Under the pieces are notes generated by a model. That model saw nothing but the letters and a program-made list of their open reading frames with translations. It had not been told where the DNA came from and ran no database searches. 64,000 nucleotides of DNA from Balneola sp. (GTDB lineage Bacteria > Bacteroidota > Rhodothermia > Balneolales > Balneolaceae). The stretch lies in the NCBI GenBank assembly GCA_017643645.1, contig JAEPNB010000008.1, positions 124,001 through 188,000 on the forward strand. The letters are read 5' to 3'. Position numbers and translations under genes: made by a program. Below are positions 25,709-34,619 of this stretch, in pieces. The first letter of the stretch is position 1. Every line of letters begins with the position of its first letter.

Positions 25709-26337
25709 AAGACTTATACATTTTAGGAGCTGGAGGACACGCAAAAGAGGTTTACTTTTTAGCAGAGCGCATTGGTAAGTGGAACATAAAAGGAATGTTA
25801 GATTTGAATGCCGCAGACCCTATCCTAATTTCTGGCAAAGAAGTGCCTGTGTTCAGCGAATCTATGTTGGATGATATAGATGGAGAAAATGTATGTTTGG
25901 TTATCGGTATAGCAGGCTCTGTAAAAATATTAAAGAACATGGTTAAGCGCTACAGTAGCAAGTTTGAGTTCCCAAACTTAATTGATCCATCTGTTGTAAC
26001 TTGCCTAGAGAATATAGAAATAGGGGTAGGCAATGTAATATCTCCAAACAATACCATTACTACAGCTTTAAAGATAGGTTCGTACAATGTGTTTAACATT
26101 GGTAGTGTGGTACATCACGATGTAGTAATTGGCGACTATAACATTTTTAGCCCAAGTGTAAATGTATCAGGTGGTGTAGAGATAGGTGATTCTAATTACT
26201 TTGGGGTGAAATCTACCATTTTACAATATTTAAAAGTGGGTAACAACAATGTTATTGGTGCTGCGAGTTTAGTTACTAAAGATTTGAAAAATGAGACGAC
26301 TGTAATAGGGGTACCCGCAAAAAAGTATGAAAAATAA
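25705..26337 (+). CDS. NeuD/LegH-family sugar acetyltransferase
   Basis: Left-handed beta-helix acetyltransferase of 210 residues. An N-terminal PglD-like nucleotide-sugar binding region (LYILGAGGHAKEVYFLAERIG, residues 3-23) precedes hexapeptide repeats (IEIGVGNVIS, IGSYNVFNIG, VVIGDYNIFS, IGDSNYFG) ending NETTVIGVPAKK. It would N-acetylate the 4-amino group made by the LegC-type enzyme, or O-acetylate the finished sugar as NeuD does. The start codon overlaps the previous stop (ATGA) and the end overlaps the neuB start, so the three genes are translationally coupled. Confidence 0.87.
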   Translation: MKDLYILGAGGHAKEVYFLAERIGKWNIKGMLDLNAADPILISGKEVPVFSESMLDDIDGENVCLVIGIAGSVKILKNMVKRYSSKFEFPNLIDPSVVTCLENIEIGVGNVISPNNTITTALKIGSYNVFNIGSVVHHDVVIGDYNIFSPSVNVSGGVEIGDSNYFGVKSTILQYLKVGNNNVIGAASLVTKDLKNETTVIGVPAKKYEK

Positions 26338-27367
26338 GAGCATGCAAAAAACATTAATCATAGCAGAAGCAGGTGTAAACCACAATGGTGATATGGAGTT
26401 GGCAAAACAGCTAATTGATGTGGCTGCTGATGCGGACGCTGATATTGTAAAGTTTCAAAGCTTTAAACTAGATAAATTAGTATCTAAAAATGCCCGTAAG
26501 GCAGATTACCAATTGAAAAATACAGGTGATGCGGATGGTAGCCAGTACGAAATGCTAAAGAAACTTTCTATTACTACTGAGAGTGCTCGCATGCTTAAAA
26601 AATATTGCGAATTTAAAGGCATTCAGTTTTTATCATCTCCATTTGATACGGATAGTATTGATGAGTTGGTAGATGAAGGTTTAGTAGATCGTTTTAAAGT
26701 TCCTTCTGGTGAGATCATCAACTTGCAGTACTTACGTAAATTAGGTAGTAAAAAACTACCTGTGATTTTATCTACGGGTATGGCAAAGATGAATGAAATT
26801 GCAGAGGCTATAGATGTATTGCTAGAATGTGGGAATTTAAGGAGAGAAGATATTACAATTTTGCATTGCAATACAGATTATCCAACTCCAATGGAGGATG
26901 TAAACCTTAACGCAATGCTAACCATTAAGGATGCCTTTAAAGTTTCAGTTGGATATTCTGATCATACTGAAGGAATTGAGGTTGCTATTGCTGCTGTTGC
27001 AATGGGTGCCAATGTTATTGAAAAGCATTTCACTCTTGATAAGAATATGCCTGGGCCTGATCATAAGGCATCATTAGAGCCAGATGAGCTGAAAGCAATG
27101 ATAAAAGCAATACGAAATATCGAAACCGCTATGGGCAATGGTATTAAGCAACCTTCACCATCTGAACAGAAAAATATTCAAATTGCAAGGAAGAGTATTC
27201 ATTTAAGTAAATCAATTAAGCTGGGAGAGGTAATTACAGAAGAGCATCTAGTAACCCGTCGACCAGCAAGTGGTATATCTCCAATGGATATAGATATTAT
27301 AATTGGTAAAAAAGTGAATAAAGACTTAGATGATGATCATAATTTAGTTTGGTCTGATATAGGATAG
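26327..27367 (+). CDS. neuB: nonulosonic acid synthase (NeuB/LegI family)
   Basis: Condenses the freed amino sugar with phosphoenolpyruvate. The 346-residue protein has the NeuB barrel (LIIAEAGVNHNGDMELAK near the start, then KFQSFK, LSSPFDTDS, FKVPSGEI, STGMA, GYSDHT and EKHFTLDK) and a C-terminal SAF/antifreeze-like domain (about 285-345, ARKSIHLSKSIKLGEV). Product identity (neuraminic, legionaminic or another acid) is not decided by sequence inspection; the cassette favours a diamino type. The start at 26327 overlaps the upstream gene by 11 bases; 26342 is an alternative. Confidence 0.92.
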   Translation: MKNKSMQKTLIIAEAGVNHNGDMELAKQLIDVAADADADIVKFQSFKLDKLVSKNARKADYQLKNTGDADGSQYEMLKKLSITTESARMLKKYCEFKGIQFLSSPFDTDSIDELVDEGLVDRFKVPSGEIINLQYLRKLGSKKLPVILSTGMAKMNEIAEAIDVLLECGNLRREDITILHCNTDYPTPMEDVNLNAMLTIKDAFKVSVGYSDHTEGIEVAIAAVAMGANVIEKHFTLDKNMPGPDHKASLEPDELKAMIKAIRNIETAMGNGIKQPSPSEQKNIQIARKSIHLSKSIKLGEVITEEHLVTRRPASGISPMDIDIIIGKKVNKDLDDDHNLVWSDIG

Positions 27368-27464
27368 GGTCAATGAAAAAAACTAACCGAGACAATTAGT
27401 ATGTATTGAGAGTTTTGGTAAAATAAATTTTTTCAGTGCGATGAAGTACTTTGAATTTCTATAA

Positions 27465-27707
27465 GAAAATACTTCTAGTGGAATTATTGAAGCAGCATCA
27501 TTTGGAAAATATGTGATAAATGTAGGTAATAGACAACTAGGTAGAGTTAAAAGTAAAAATGATTTTGATTGCGAATTTGAATCTTTATCAATTCAAGAAT
27601 CTGTGAAAAATATATCTATACTAGGTTCTTATAAGGAAGAAAATATTTATGAGGGTACTAATCCAGCTGCTGAGATTATGAAAATAACTAAGTCATTTAT
27701 TCAATGA
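27465..27707 (+). pseudogene. C-terminal remnant of a neuC-like 2-epimerase
   Basis: The frame starts after a stop at 27462-27464 and reads ENTSSGIIEAASFGKYVINV, then GNRQLGRVKS and, near the end, ENIYEGTNPAAEIMKI. This matches the end of the intact NeuC (NTSSGIIEAASFNRYVINI, GDRQKGRES, GNIYGNGDTCSKIL) over about 80 residues, but the first 75% of the gene is missing. Its stop overlaps the ptmE start by four bases, the arrangement expected of a former intact neuC-ptmE pair. It occupies most of the 336-base gap between neuB and ptmE. Confidence 0.85.
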
Positions 27708-28750
27708 GACACTTTAAAGAACATTTAATTGTAACAGGTACTAGTATTAGAGATGCTCTTAGCATATTGGATAAGCTGGCACCGGATGCAATCTGCTTTG
27801 TAGTTAATGATGAGCTTAAGCTTTTAGGGTCGCTTACCGATGGGGATATTAGACGAGGTTTAATAGCTGGAATTGAATTGGATGACACTGTAGATAGTAT
27901 AATTCAAAAAGAGCCTAAATTTCTCCGTAAAGGGGATTATGATTTGAATAAAGTAATAGAATACAGAGATAATAATTATAAGGTTATTCCTATAGTTACG
28001 AAAAAGGGTAAGATCATAAATGTGATTAATTTTCGGCATCTAAAGTCTTATTTACCTATTGATGTAGTTATTATGGCTGGAGGAAAAGGGACTAGGCTTA
28101 GACCCCTAACTGAAAAGACTCCCAAACCTCTCTTAAAAGTTGGGGAAAAGCCAATACTTGAACATAATATTACAAGACTTGCACTTTTTGGGATGGATGA
28201 CTTTTGGATATCCGTTAACTATTTAGGTGAGCAAATTGAAGAGTATTTTGGAAATGGTAGTGATAACAATTTGAAAATAAATTATGTCTGGGAGAAGGAA
28301 CCACTAGGGACTATTGGTGCTGTCTCAAAAATTAAAGACTTTGAACACGGTACAGTATTGGTTACTAATTCTGATATTTTGACTAACCTTAATTACGAAG
28401 ATTTTTATTTACGTTTTGTAGAAGAGAACGCAGATTTTGCAGTTATGACAATACCGTATAAGGTTGATGTACCATATGCAGTACTTGAAACTGATAACGG
28501 TCATGTGGTCTCTTTTAAGGAGAAACCTTCTTATACTTACTATTCAAATGGAGGTATATATCTTATGAAGCGCGAATTAGTAAACCATATCCCTGCAAAC
28601 AGTCATTTCAATACTACGGATTTAATGGAAGAACTGATTGCTAAAGGGAAAAAAGTAATCTCATACCCTTTTTCTGGATATTGGTTAGATGTTGGAAAAC
28701 ATGAAGACTTTAATAAAGCACAAGTTGATATTAAAAAGCTGGATATTTGA
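27704..28750 (+). CDS. ptmE: PtmE-like sugar-1-phosphate nucleotidyltransferase with CBS domains
   Basis: The 348-residue protein has an N-terminal CBS pair (about 1-118, with LLGSLTDGDIRRGL) and a C-terminal nucleotidyltransferase (VVIMAGGKGTRLRPLTEKTP near 124-143, then WEKEPLGTIGA). PtmE of the Campylobacter legionaminic pathway has this architecture and makes a GDP-activated glucosamine. The same role is likely here, which would make the early cassette intermediates GDP- rather than UDP-linked. It overlaps the neuC remnant by four bases and the next gene by four bases (TTGA). Confidence 0.85.
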   Translation: MRHFKEHLIVTGTSIRDALSILDKLAPDAICFVVNDELKLLGSLTDGDIRRGLIAGIELDDTVDSIIQKEPKFLRKGDYDLNKVIEYRDNNYKVIPIVTKKGKIINVINFRHLKSYLPIDVVIMAGGKGTRLRPLTEKTPKPLLKVGEKPILEHNITRLALFGMDDFWISVNYLGEQIEEYFGNGSDNNLKINYVWEKEPLGTIGAVSKIKDFEHGTVLVTNSDILTNLNYEDFYLRFVEENADFAVMTIPYKVDVPYAVLETDNGHVVSFKEKPSYTYYSNGGIYLMKRELVNHIPANSHFNTTDLMEELIAKGKKVISYPFSGYWLDVGKHEDFNKAQVDIKKLDI

Positions 28751-29436
28751 AATACTTGGTAATAATACCGGCACGTGGAGGCTCAAAAGGAGTACCTGGC
28801 AAAAATATAAGACCACTTAAAGGAAAACCATTAATTCATTACACAGTCGAAGCCGCGAGAAGCTTGTTTAATGACTCCGATATATGTGTGTCAACTGATT
28901 CGGACGAAATAAAAAAAGTAGTTGAACAGATAGGATTAAAGGTCCCTTTTATAAGACCGAAAGAATTGTCGCAAGATAGCTCTGGTTCGCATGAAGTGAT
29001 ATTACATGCTTTAGATTTTTACGAAAAAAAAGGATTTGAACCCGAAGCAGTAATATTATTACAACCCACATCGCCTTTAAGAACAGCTAAACATATAGAA
29101 GAGGCTGTGAAATTGTTTGGACCTAGTTTAGATATGGTAGTATCTGTTAAGGAATCTTCTTCAAATCCATATTATAATTTATTTGAAGAAGATTCCTCTG
29201 GGTTTTTAAAAAAATCCAAGAAAGGAAGTTTTGTAAGACGACAAGATTGTCCTCCTGTTTGGGAATATAATGGAGCTATTTATGTGATAAATGTGAATTC
29301 CATAAAGAAGAACCGCCTACATAACCTCAGTAATATAAAAAAATATGTCATGGATGATATTTCTTCCATAGATATTGATACAGAACTAGATTTTAAATTG
29401 GCTGAGTTTATTATGACTAATAAATATTATTTATGA
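28747..29436 (+). CDS. neuA: acylneuraminate/legionaminate cytidylyltransferase
   Basis: Activates the nonulosonic acid as a CMP-sugar for transfer. The 229-residue protein begins KYLVIIPARGGSKGVPGKNIRPL, the CMP-NeuAc synthetase signature, with LQPTSPLRTAKHI near residue 98 and SIDIDTELDFKLAE at the end. It starts with TTG, whose bases overlap the TGA of ptmE, so the two are coupled. Its length equals that of single-domain LegF/NeuA enzymes. The membrane polymerase gene follows with an ATGA overlap. Confidence 0.92.
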   Translation: MKYLVIIPARGGSKGVPGKNIRPLKGKPLIHYTVEAARSLFNDSDICVSTDSDEIKKVVEQIGLKVPFIRPKELSQDSSGSHEVILHALDFYEKKGFEPEAVILLQPTSPLRTAKHIEEAVKLFGPSLDMVVSVKESSSNPYYNLFEEDSSGFLKKSKKGSFVRRQDCPPVWEYNGAIYVINVNSIKKNRLHNLSNIKKYVMDDISSIDIDTELDFKLAEFIMTNKYYL

Positions 29437-30590
29437 TAGAGGCAGTAATATTAATAGCATACATAAGCTTTTTCTTATTTTATTTTATTCTAAGTAAAAA
29501 GAAAGAAATGGCGAGTTTTTCTGTGCTTATCATTACAAGTGGATTAGTATATGTAAGTTCGGTTATTTCCTTAATTATTAGTCTGGGTTATTTCCTTTTT
29601 CGTTTAAAACTCAGTTTTAAAGTCATTCTCTATATTACGGCATCAATAATAATTTTTAGTTCCCATTTAATAATCCAAAAATCTTATATAATTAATATCA
29701 ACGAGTTTTTGCAGATACAAGTTTTTGCAATACTGTTTCTGTTGATGATTAACTATAAAAATAAAATATCAGCTTACTATAGGAAAAATATTTGCCGTGG
29801 TTTTTTAATTGGATCTCTAATAATTACATTTTTTTTGGTAGTGCAAGCGGGAGGAGATCTAAAGTTATTACAAACGGATTATCAATACTTTAATATATCA
29901 AATACATTTAATTACTCAGCGATTTACTTGTTTTTTGGATTAATTGCCGCTCCTTATAAATTAGTTTTAAAGTATAAATACAGGCTAATTTTGTTTGCGT
30001 TATTTTTACTATCTGTTTTTATTTTTCAATCAAGAGCGTCACTTATACTGGGTACTATATTTTTTATTTATTTAAACCAACCAAAAACCCGGTTTTTTAA
30101 GTGGTTAATCTATCTCCCATTGATAGCAATTTCGATTTTTGCCATTGTTGATTCCGGTGTATTTAATCCAGACGATCCAAATGATATTTTATACTCTATT
30201 ACTGATATAGAGAAAAACACTAGTAATATTGAAAGAATAAGAATGATTACTTCTGGCTTTTCAAGCCTCATAGAACATCCTTCGGGATGGGGGGTTGGTA
30301 TGTCAGATATTGGGCTAAAAAATTATAACATTATGAGTCCTCATGCACATAATGTAATTTCAAATTGGTTATTTGAGTTTGGTTTAATGGGGGTTTTAAT
30401 ATCAATATTATTCTACTATACACTTTATATTATGTATCGAGTCAATTCTGATAAATACTCTTTAGCTATAGTTGCGTTTATTTCTAGCTATTCTTTAGTA
30501 GAAACCTTGCAATTTAATATTCTAGTATCATTGACAATCTTTTTTGCTCTTATGACATTAACAAATTCAAAAAAATTAACAGATGATTAA
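29433..30590 (+). CDS. wzy: Wzy-type O-antigen/capsule polymerase
   Basis: Very hydrophobic protein of 385 residues with about ten predicted membrane segments. A larger loop near residues 245-300 (DIEKNTSNIERIRMITSGFSSL and HPSGWGVG, then MSPHAHNVISNWLFEFG) is typical of the O-antigen ligase/polymerase superfamily, where such a His-containing loop contacts the lipid-linked substrate. It would join repeat units in the periplasm. Ligase (WaaL-like) activity cannot be excluded from sequence alone, but the position beside the flippase gene favours Wzy. It overlaps the next gene by eight bases. Confidence 0.78.
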   Translation: MIEAVILIAYISFFLFYFILSKKKEMASFSVLIITSGLVYVSSVISLIISLGYFLFRLKLSFKVILYITASIIIFSSHLIIQKSYIININEFLQIQVFAILFLLMINYKNKISAYYRKNICRGFLIGSLIITFFLVVQAGGDLKLLQTDYQYFNISNTFNYSAIYLFFGLIAAPYKLVLKYKYRLILFALFLLSVFIFQSRASLILGTIFFIYLNQPKTRFFKWLIYLPLIAISIFAIVDSGVFNPDDPNDILYSITDIEKNTSNIERIRMITSGFSSLIEHPSGWGVGMSDIGLKNYNIMSPHAHNVISNWLFEFGLMGVLISILFYYTLYIMYRVNSDKYSLAIVAFISSYSLVETLQFNILVSLTIFFALMTLTNSKKLTDD

Positions 30591-31830
30591 GTCTATAGCT
30601 TCTTTATTTACTTCATCTCTTTTAGGAAGAATTATTGGTTTTTTTCGATTTCAATTACTTGTTTTTATCTTTAGTCAAACTCATTTTACAGATAAAGTAA
30701 TATACACTACTACATTAATTTGGACTTTAAATAATTTTTTTGTCATACCTAATGTGAATAAGAGTTTAATTGCTGATTTGAGTGGTACAATAAAGGAGAA
30801 TTATTCCTCCATATTATGGGATACTTCAATGTTAGCTTTTAGAAGTGGAGTCTTTGCAGGTTTGATATCTGTTTTAATTATTCTGTTCTTACAGTTATCA
30901 GGTAGCCCGTTAGACTTCAAGGTTTATGATTTAGTACTTGTATTCATAATCGTAATTGGTTTAGGGCAGAATGAAGTTTTTAGCCTTTATAATCAATTTA
31001 AGAAGAGGTTTTTTTTGTATGCTTTAAACCCTGGTGTATGGAACACAGTTCTAATAATAGGTATTTTGACAATGTGGTTTTTGGGAAGTACTGAACTATA
31101 CATTTATTTAATATTTTTATTGATTGCAATTTTATCAACAATCTATATGCAATACAGTAAAGTCGATGTCCCATTTAGTAGACAAAGTGTAATTAACACT
31201 ATGGATACTTCGATAGTAAAGTCGCCCAAAAAAGACTATTGGTATAATGGGGTGGTAATCCTTTTTATGGGAACAACTTTTTTAGACTTGAATTTTATTA
31301 CAATTTTTTCAGTAGCAGGGATTGTAACTGTGTATACAATTCTATTAAAAATTCCTGAATTGATGCTTTCTATAATAAATGGATCAGTTCAGCCTGTTTT
31401 CTTTAATTTGATTATGGATAAGCAAGATTATTTGAAAAAAAGTTTCAACCGCTTTCTTATATTAAGTTCGACTGCGTTTATACTAATGGGTCTGTTTTTG
31501 TTTGCGTTTAAGTATAAATTGTACCAATACTTGTTCAACTTCCAAGTCGCAGGCTATGAGTCTAGTTTGTTATTAGTAATAATTATGGCATTCTTTGCCT
31601 CATTTAGTTATATGATTGTTCGTTTAAGTGAAGAATTTAAATATTCTAAGAAATTGTTTTTTGGTGCGTTAGCTATGATAATTATTAAGCTTTTTGTAAT
31701 AATTACCTTAGATTTTAGCCTTGACATGATCATCTATACAAATATAGCGACATATGTTTGTATAACAATAATTGGTCTTTATTTTCTATTTCTTAGAAAA
31801 AGTACTCATTTTTTAAATATTTCGGATTAA
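30583..31830 (+). CDS. wzx: Wzx-type lipid-linked oligosaccharide flippase
   Basis: Hydrophobic protein of 415 residues with about twelve membrane segments, beginning SIASLFTSSLLGRIIGFFRFQLLVF as in MATE/MOP-fold flippases of the Wzx/MurJ group. It would move undecaprenyl-linked repeat units to the periplasmic face for Wzy. It lies directly after the polymerase gene (eight-base overlap) and two bases before an amidotransferase gene. MurJ itself is less likely because of the location and because the length is shorter than usual for MurJ. Confidence 0.8.
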   Translation: MIKSIASLFTSSLLGRIIGFFRFQLLVFIFSQTHFTDKVIYTTTLIWTLNNFFVIPNVNKSLIADLSGTIKENYSSILWDTSMLAFRSGVFAGLISVLIILFLQLSGSPLDFKVYDLVLVFIIVIGLGQNEVFSLYNQFKKRFFLYALNPGVWNTVLIIGILTMWFLGSTELYIYLIFLLIAILSTIYMQYSKVDVPFSRQSVINTMDTSIVKSPKKDYWYNGVVILFMGTTFLDLNFITIFSVAGIVTVYTILLKIPELMLSIINGSVQPVFFNLIMDKQDYLKKSFNRFLILSSTAFILMGLFLFAFKYKLYQYLFNFQVAGYESSLLLVIIMAFFASFSYMIVRLSEEFKYSKKLFFGALAMIIIKLFVIITLDFSLDMIIYTNIATYVCITIIGLYFLFLRKSTHFLNISD

Positions 31831-31832
31831 TA

Positions 31833-33494
31833 ATGTGTGGGATTGTTGGGTATCTTGGAAAGAGAATTGATCAAATTAATACAAATGATTTAATGAGTGG
31901 TATTGCTCATCGAGGTCCAGATGAGACTGGAGAATATCGATCAGAGGGTGTTTTTTTAGGTCATAAAAGACTTAGCATTGTAGGGTTGAGTGATGGGCAG
32001 CAGCCATTTACCATAGATAATTATGTATTAGTTTTTAACGGAGAGATATATAATTATCAAGAGCTAAGAAGTGTTTTACTCGAAAAAAATGTTGTTTTTG
32101 ATACAAACTCAGACACAGAAGTTTTATTGAAAGCGTATATACATCTGGGGAATGATTTTGTAGACTATTTGGATGGGATGTATGCATTTTTTATTTATAA
32201 CAAGTCTACAGGAGAGGGAGTATATGCACGTGATAATTTAGGGATCAAGCCACTTTATATATGGGGAGTTAATAATGAATTTGCGTTTTCAAGTGAGGCA
32301 TTACCCTTAATAAGACTACAAAAGCTGTTAAACCCAAAAGAATTTTGTTTATCGGAAACAGCATTAAGCCATTATCTAGATCATGGTCATACGTCAGATA
32401 TTCCCATTACGGATCAAATTCGAATGGTTCCTAAAGGGGTTCTTTTTCATTTTTCAAATGGTCAAAGCACTAAGATCAAGGAGATTGATTTTTCTTATGA
32501 TATTGGTAAAAAAAATGACTTAGCGATCTTTAAAGATGAAGTACGGCAACAGCTTCATGCAGATGTTGATGTTGGGATTTTTCTTAGTGGTGGTATAGAT
32601 TCAAGTTTACTAACAGGAATAGGTGCATCCATCAGAAACAATGTTAAAACTTTTTCAATCGCTTTTGATTGTCAGGAAGGAGTTGATGAATCTGAGTTTT
32701 CAAGAGAAGTAAGTAATAAATTTGGGACGGAGCATACAGAGTTTCTTTTTGATGAGTCTACTTTATTAAAATACATTCCAGATTTGATAAACTGTATGGA
32801 CTTACCAGTTTGTGACCCGGCAATGTTGCCAATGTTATATTTATGTGAGCAAACTAAGGAAGAAATTAAAGTTGTACTCAGTGGGGACGGTGGGGATGAA
32901 TTATTTGGAGGTTATACTCATCATCGTATAGTTAAATACAAACTCTTTTTTAAAGCTTTATATTTGGTACTAGGAATGGTAGCTTTTGTTCAAACTTTCA
33001 AGAAGCTTAGAAAAACTATTCAGGAGTTGATTTATTATGTTGAAAAACATGAATTTCCAGAGTATGATATTTATCATAATTTAGATTATAGGTTATTACG
33101 TAAAACAGATCTTACTTCTATGTACTTTGGACTTGAAGTTAGAGTGCCGTTTTTGAGTAAGAGAGTTTTTGCGCTATCAAGAAAGAAAAACTATTGGGAT
33201 TACGTTGGATTTCTTTATGGTAAAAAGTCATTGAGAAAACTTGTAGGAAAATTGGTGAACCGTAAAATTGCTTACAAAAAGAAGCAGGGTTTTCGGATAC
33301 CGCTTAAGGAATGGGTTACGAATGGAGAGTTAGGCAAAATGGTTACTGAATCATTAAGCAGAAAGTTATGTATTTCGGAGGAGCTTATTGACAACTCTAC
33401 CTTAAGAGAGATGTTAAATGATAAGCCTACATATTATAATCGCCTGTTTTCATTATATCTGCTAAATGAATGGCTTAATAGAATAAAAAATTAA
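31833..33494 (+). CDS. asparagine-synthetase-like glutamine amidotransferase (first)
   Basis: The 553-residue protein has an N-terminal class II glutaminase domain (Cys2 nucleophile in MCGIVGYLG, then HRGPDETGEY and NGEIYNYQEL) and a C-terminal synthetase domain with the PP-loop FLSGGIDSSL (about 250) and SGDGGDELFGGY. All residues for ammonia release and adenylation are present. In polysaccharide loci such enzymes amidate uronic acid carboxylates (WbpS type); housekeeping asparagine synthesis is less likely because of the position. The next gene begins one base after its stop codon. Confidence 0.85.
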   Translation: MCGIVGYLGKRIDQINTNDLMSGIAHRGPDETGEYRSEGVFLGHKRLSIVGLSDGQQPFTIDNYVLVFNGEIYNYQELRSVLLEKNVVFDTNSDTEVLLKAYIHLGNDFVDYLDGMYAFFIYNKSTGEGVYARDNLGIKPLYIWGVNNEFAFSSEALPLIRLQKLLNPKEFCLSETALSHYLDHGHTSDIPITDQIRMVPKGVLFHFSNGQSTKIKEIDFSYDIGKKNDLAIFKDEVRQQLHADVDVGIFLSGGIDSSLLTGIGASIRNNVKTFSIAFDCQEGVDESEFSREVSNKFGTEHTEFLFDESTLLKYIPDLINCMDLPVCDPAMLPMLYLCEQTKEEIKVVLSGDGGDELFGGYTHHRIVKYKLFFKALYLVLGMVAFVQTFKKLRKTIQELIYYVEKHEFPEYDIYHNLDYRLLRKTDLTSMYFGLEVRVPFLSKRVFALSRKKNYWDYVGFLYGKKSLRKLVGKLVNRKIAYKKKQGFRIPLKEWVTNGELGKMVTESLSRKLCISEELIDNSTLREMLNDKPTYYNRLFSLYLLNEWLNRIKN

Positions 33495-33495
33495 T

Positions 33496-34599
33496 ATGAA
33501 GATATTACAGATTAGAAGTGATTTTATAGATAATGGACCAGGTACACAGATGTTAACTTTGTCTGAAGCTCTGCGTAGTCGAGGTCATATTGTTGAGGTT
33601 GCTGCGAGTGGAGGTCTTTTGGTAGAGAAGATAAAAGAGAAAGGTTTTGTTTTTCATACAATTGATGATTTAGCAAGAAATAAGAGAACTCCTTGGAATA
33701 TTATATCAGCAATTAAAAAATTAAGAATGTTGTTGGTGACAAGGGAAATTGACATTGTTCATGCTCACAATGCAGCAACGTTGTATTTAGCCTTCTTAGC
33801 TTCTAAAACTATTAAACGAAATATAAAGTTATTTCATAGCTGTAGAGGAATTGAATTACGAAAAAATTATCAATGGAGAAACTGGATCTATTTAAAATAT
33901 CCGGGGCATATATTTGCAGTTTCGGAGTATACCAAAAAAATGCTCACTAGTATTGGGGTTAAACCAGACAATATCACGGTTACTTATAATGGAGTGGATT
34001 TAAGGAGATTTGATTTAAATAAAAAAGAAGCTTTTAGAGAATCTATTAGAACTGAATTCGATATACCTGATAAAGCTGTAGTTATTGGTATAATTGGTAA
34101 AATGGGTGTTAAAGGACATGATGAGATTATAAAAGCTTTCGCAAATTTAGAAAAAGAGTACCCAAACATTTTTGCTTTACTAGTAGGTGGAGGGCCTTTT
34201 TTAGAAGAATTCAAAAACCTTGCTAATCGATTAGGTGTTTCAAATCGTTTGAAATTTGCTGGTATTAGGTTTGAGGCAGAAAAGTTTAATGCTGCATTTG
34301 ACATTTTTGCGTTGCCTTCTTATTGGGGGGAAATGTTTCCAAATGCATTATTGGAAGCCATGTCGATGAAAACTCCAATTATATCAACAAAGCTAAGCGG
34401 AATACCAGAAATGTTTACTAAGGAAGTAGGATTTCTAATAGAACCAAAGGACACAAAAGCTTTAGAAGAAAAACTACGGTATCTTATAGTAAATGAAGAA
34501 AGAAGATTGGAAATGGGTGAAACTGCAAGAAATCTTCTGATGGAGAAGTTTACTATTCAAAATGTAGTTGATATAATTGAAAATCAGTATCTAAATTAA
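33496..34599 (+). CDS. glycosyltransferase family 4
   Basis: GT-B glycosyltransferase of 367 residues. The N-terminus (DFIDNGPGTQMLTLSEALRSRGH) is a typical acceptor-domain start; the C-terminal half has IGIIGKMGVKGHD, LLVGGGPFLEEF and EMFPNALLEAMSMKTPII with the E-x7-E donor-binding pair, followed by STKLSGIPEM. It transfers a sugar from a nucleotide donor to the growing lipid-linked repeat unit on the cytoplasmic face. Sugar and linkage cannot be told. One base after the amidotransferase, 20 bases before the next transferase. Confidence 0.9.
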   Translation: MKILQIRSDFIDNGPGTQMLTLSEALRSRGHIVEVAASGGLLVEKIKEKGFVFHTIDDLARNKRTPWNIISAIKKLRMLLVTREIDIVHAHNAATLYLAFLASKTIKRNIKLFHSCRGIELRKNYQWRNWIYLKYPGHIFAVSEYTKKMLTSIGVKPDNITVTYNGVDLRRFDLNKKEAFRESIRTEFDIPDKAVVIGIIGKMGVKGHDEIIKAFANLEKEYPNIFALLVGGGPFLEEFKNLANRLGVSNRLKFAGIRFEAEKFNAAFDIFALPSYWGEMFPNALLEAMSMKTPIISTKLSGIPEMFTKEVGFLIEPKDTKALEEKLRYLIVNEERRLEMGETARNLLMEKFTIQNVVDIIENQYLN

Positions 34600-34619
34600 A
34601 AATAAAGGATAAAGTACAT

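Noticed and set aside
27513-27707. Possible intact 64-residue gene
   Set aside because: The homology to NeuC extends upstream of its ATG to 27465, so it is the tail of a decayed gene rather than a new gene.
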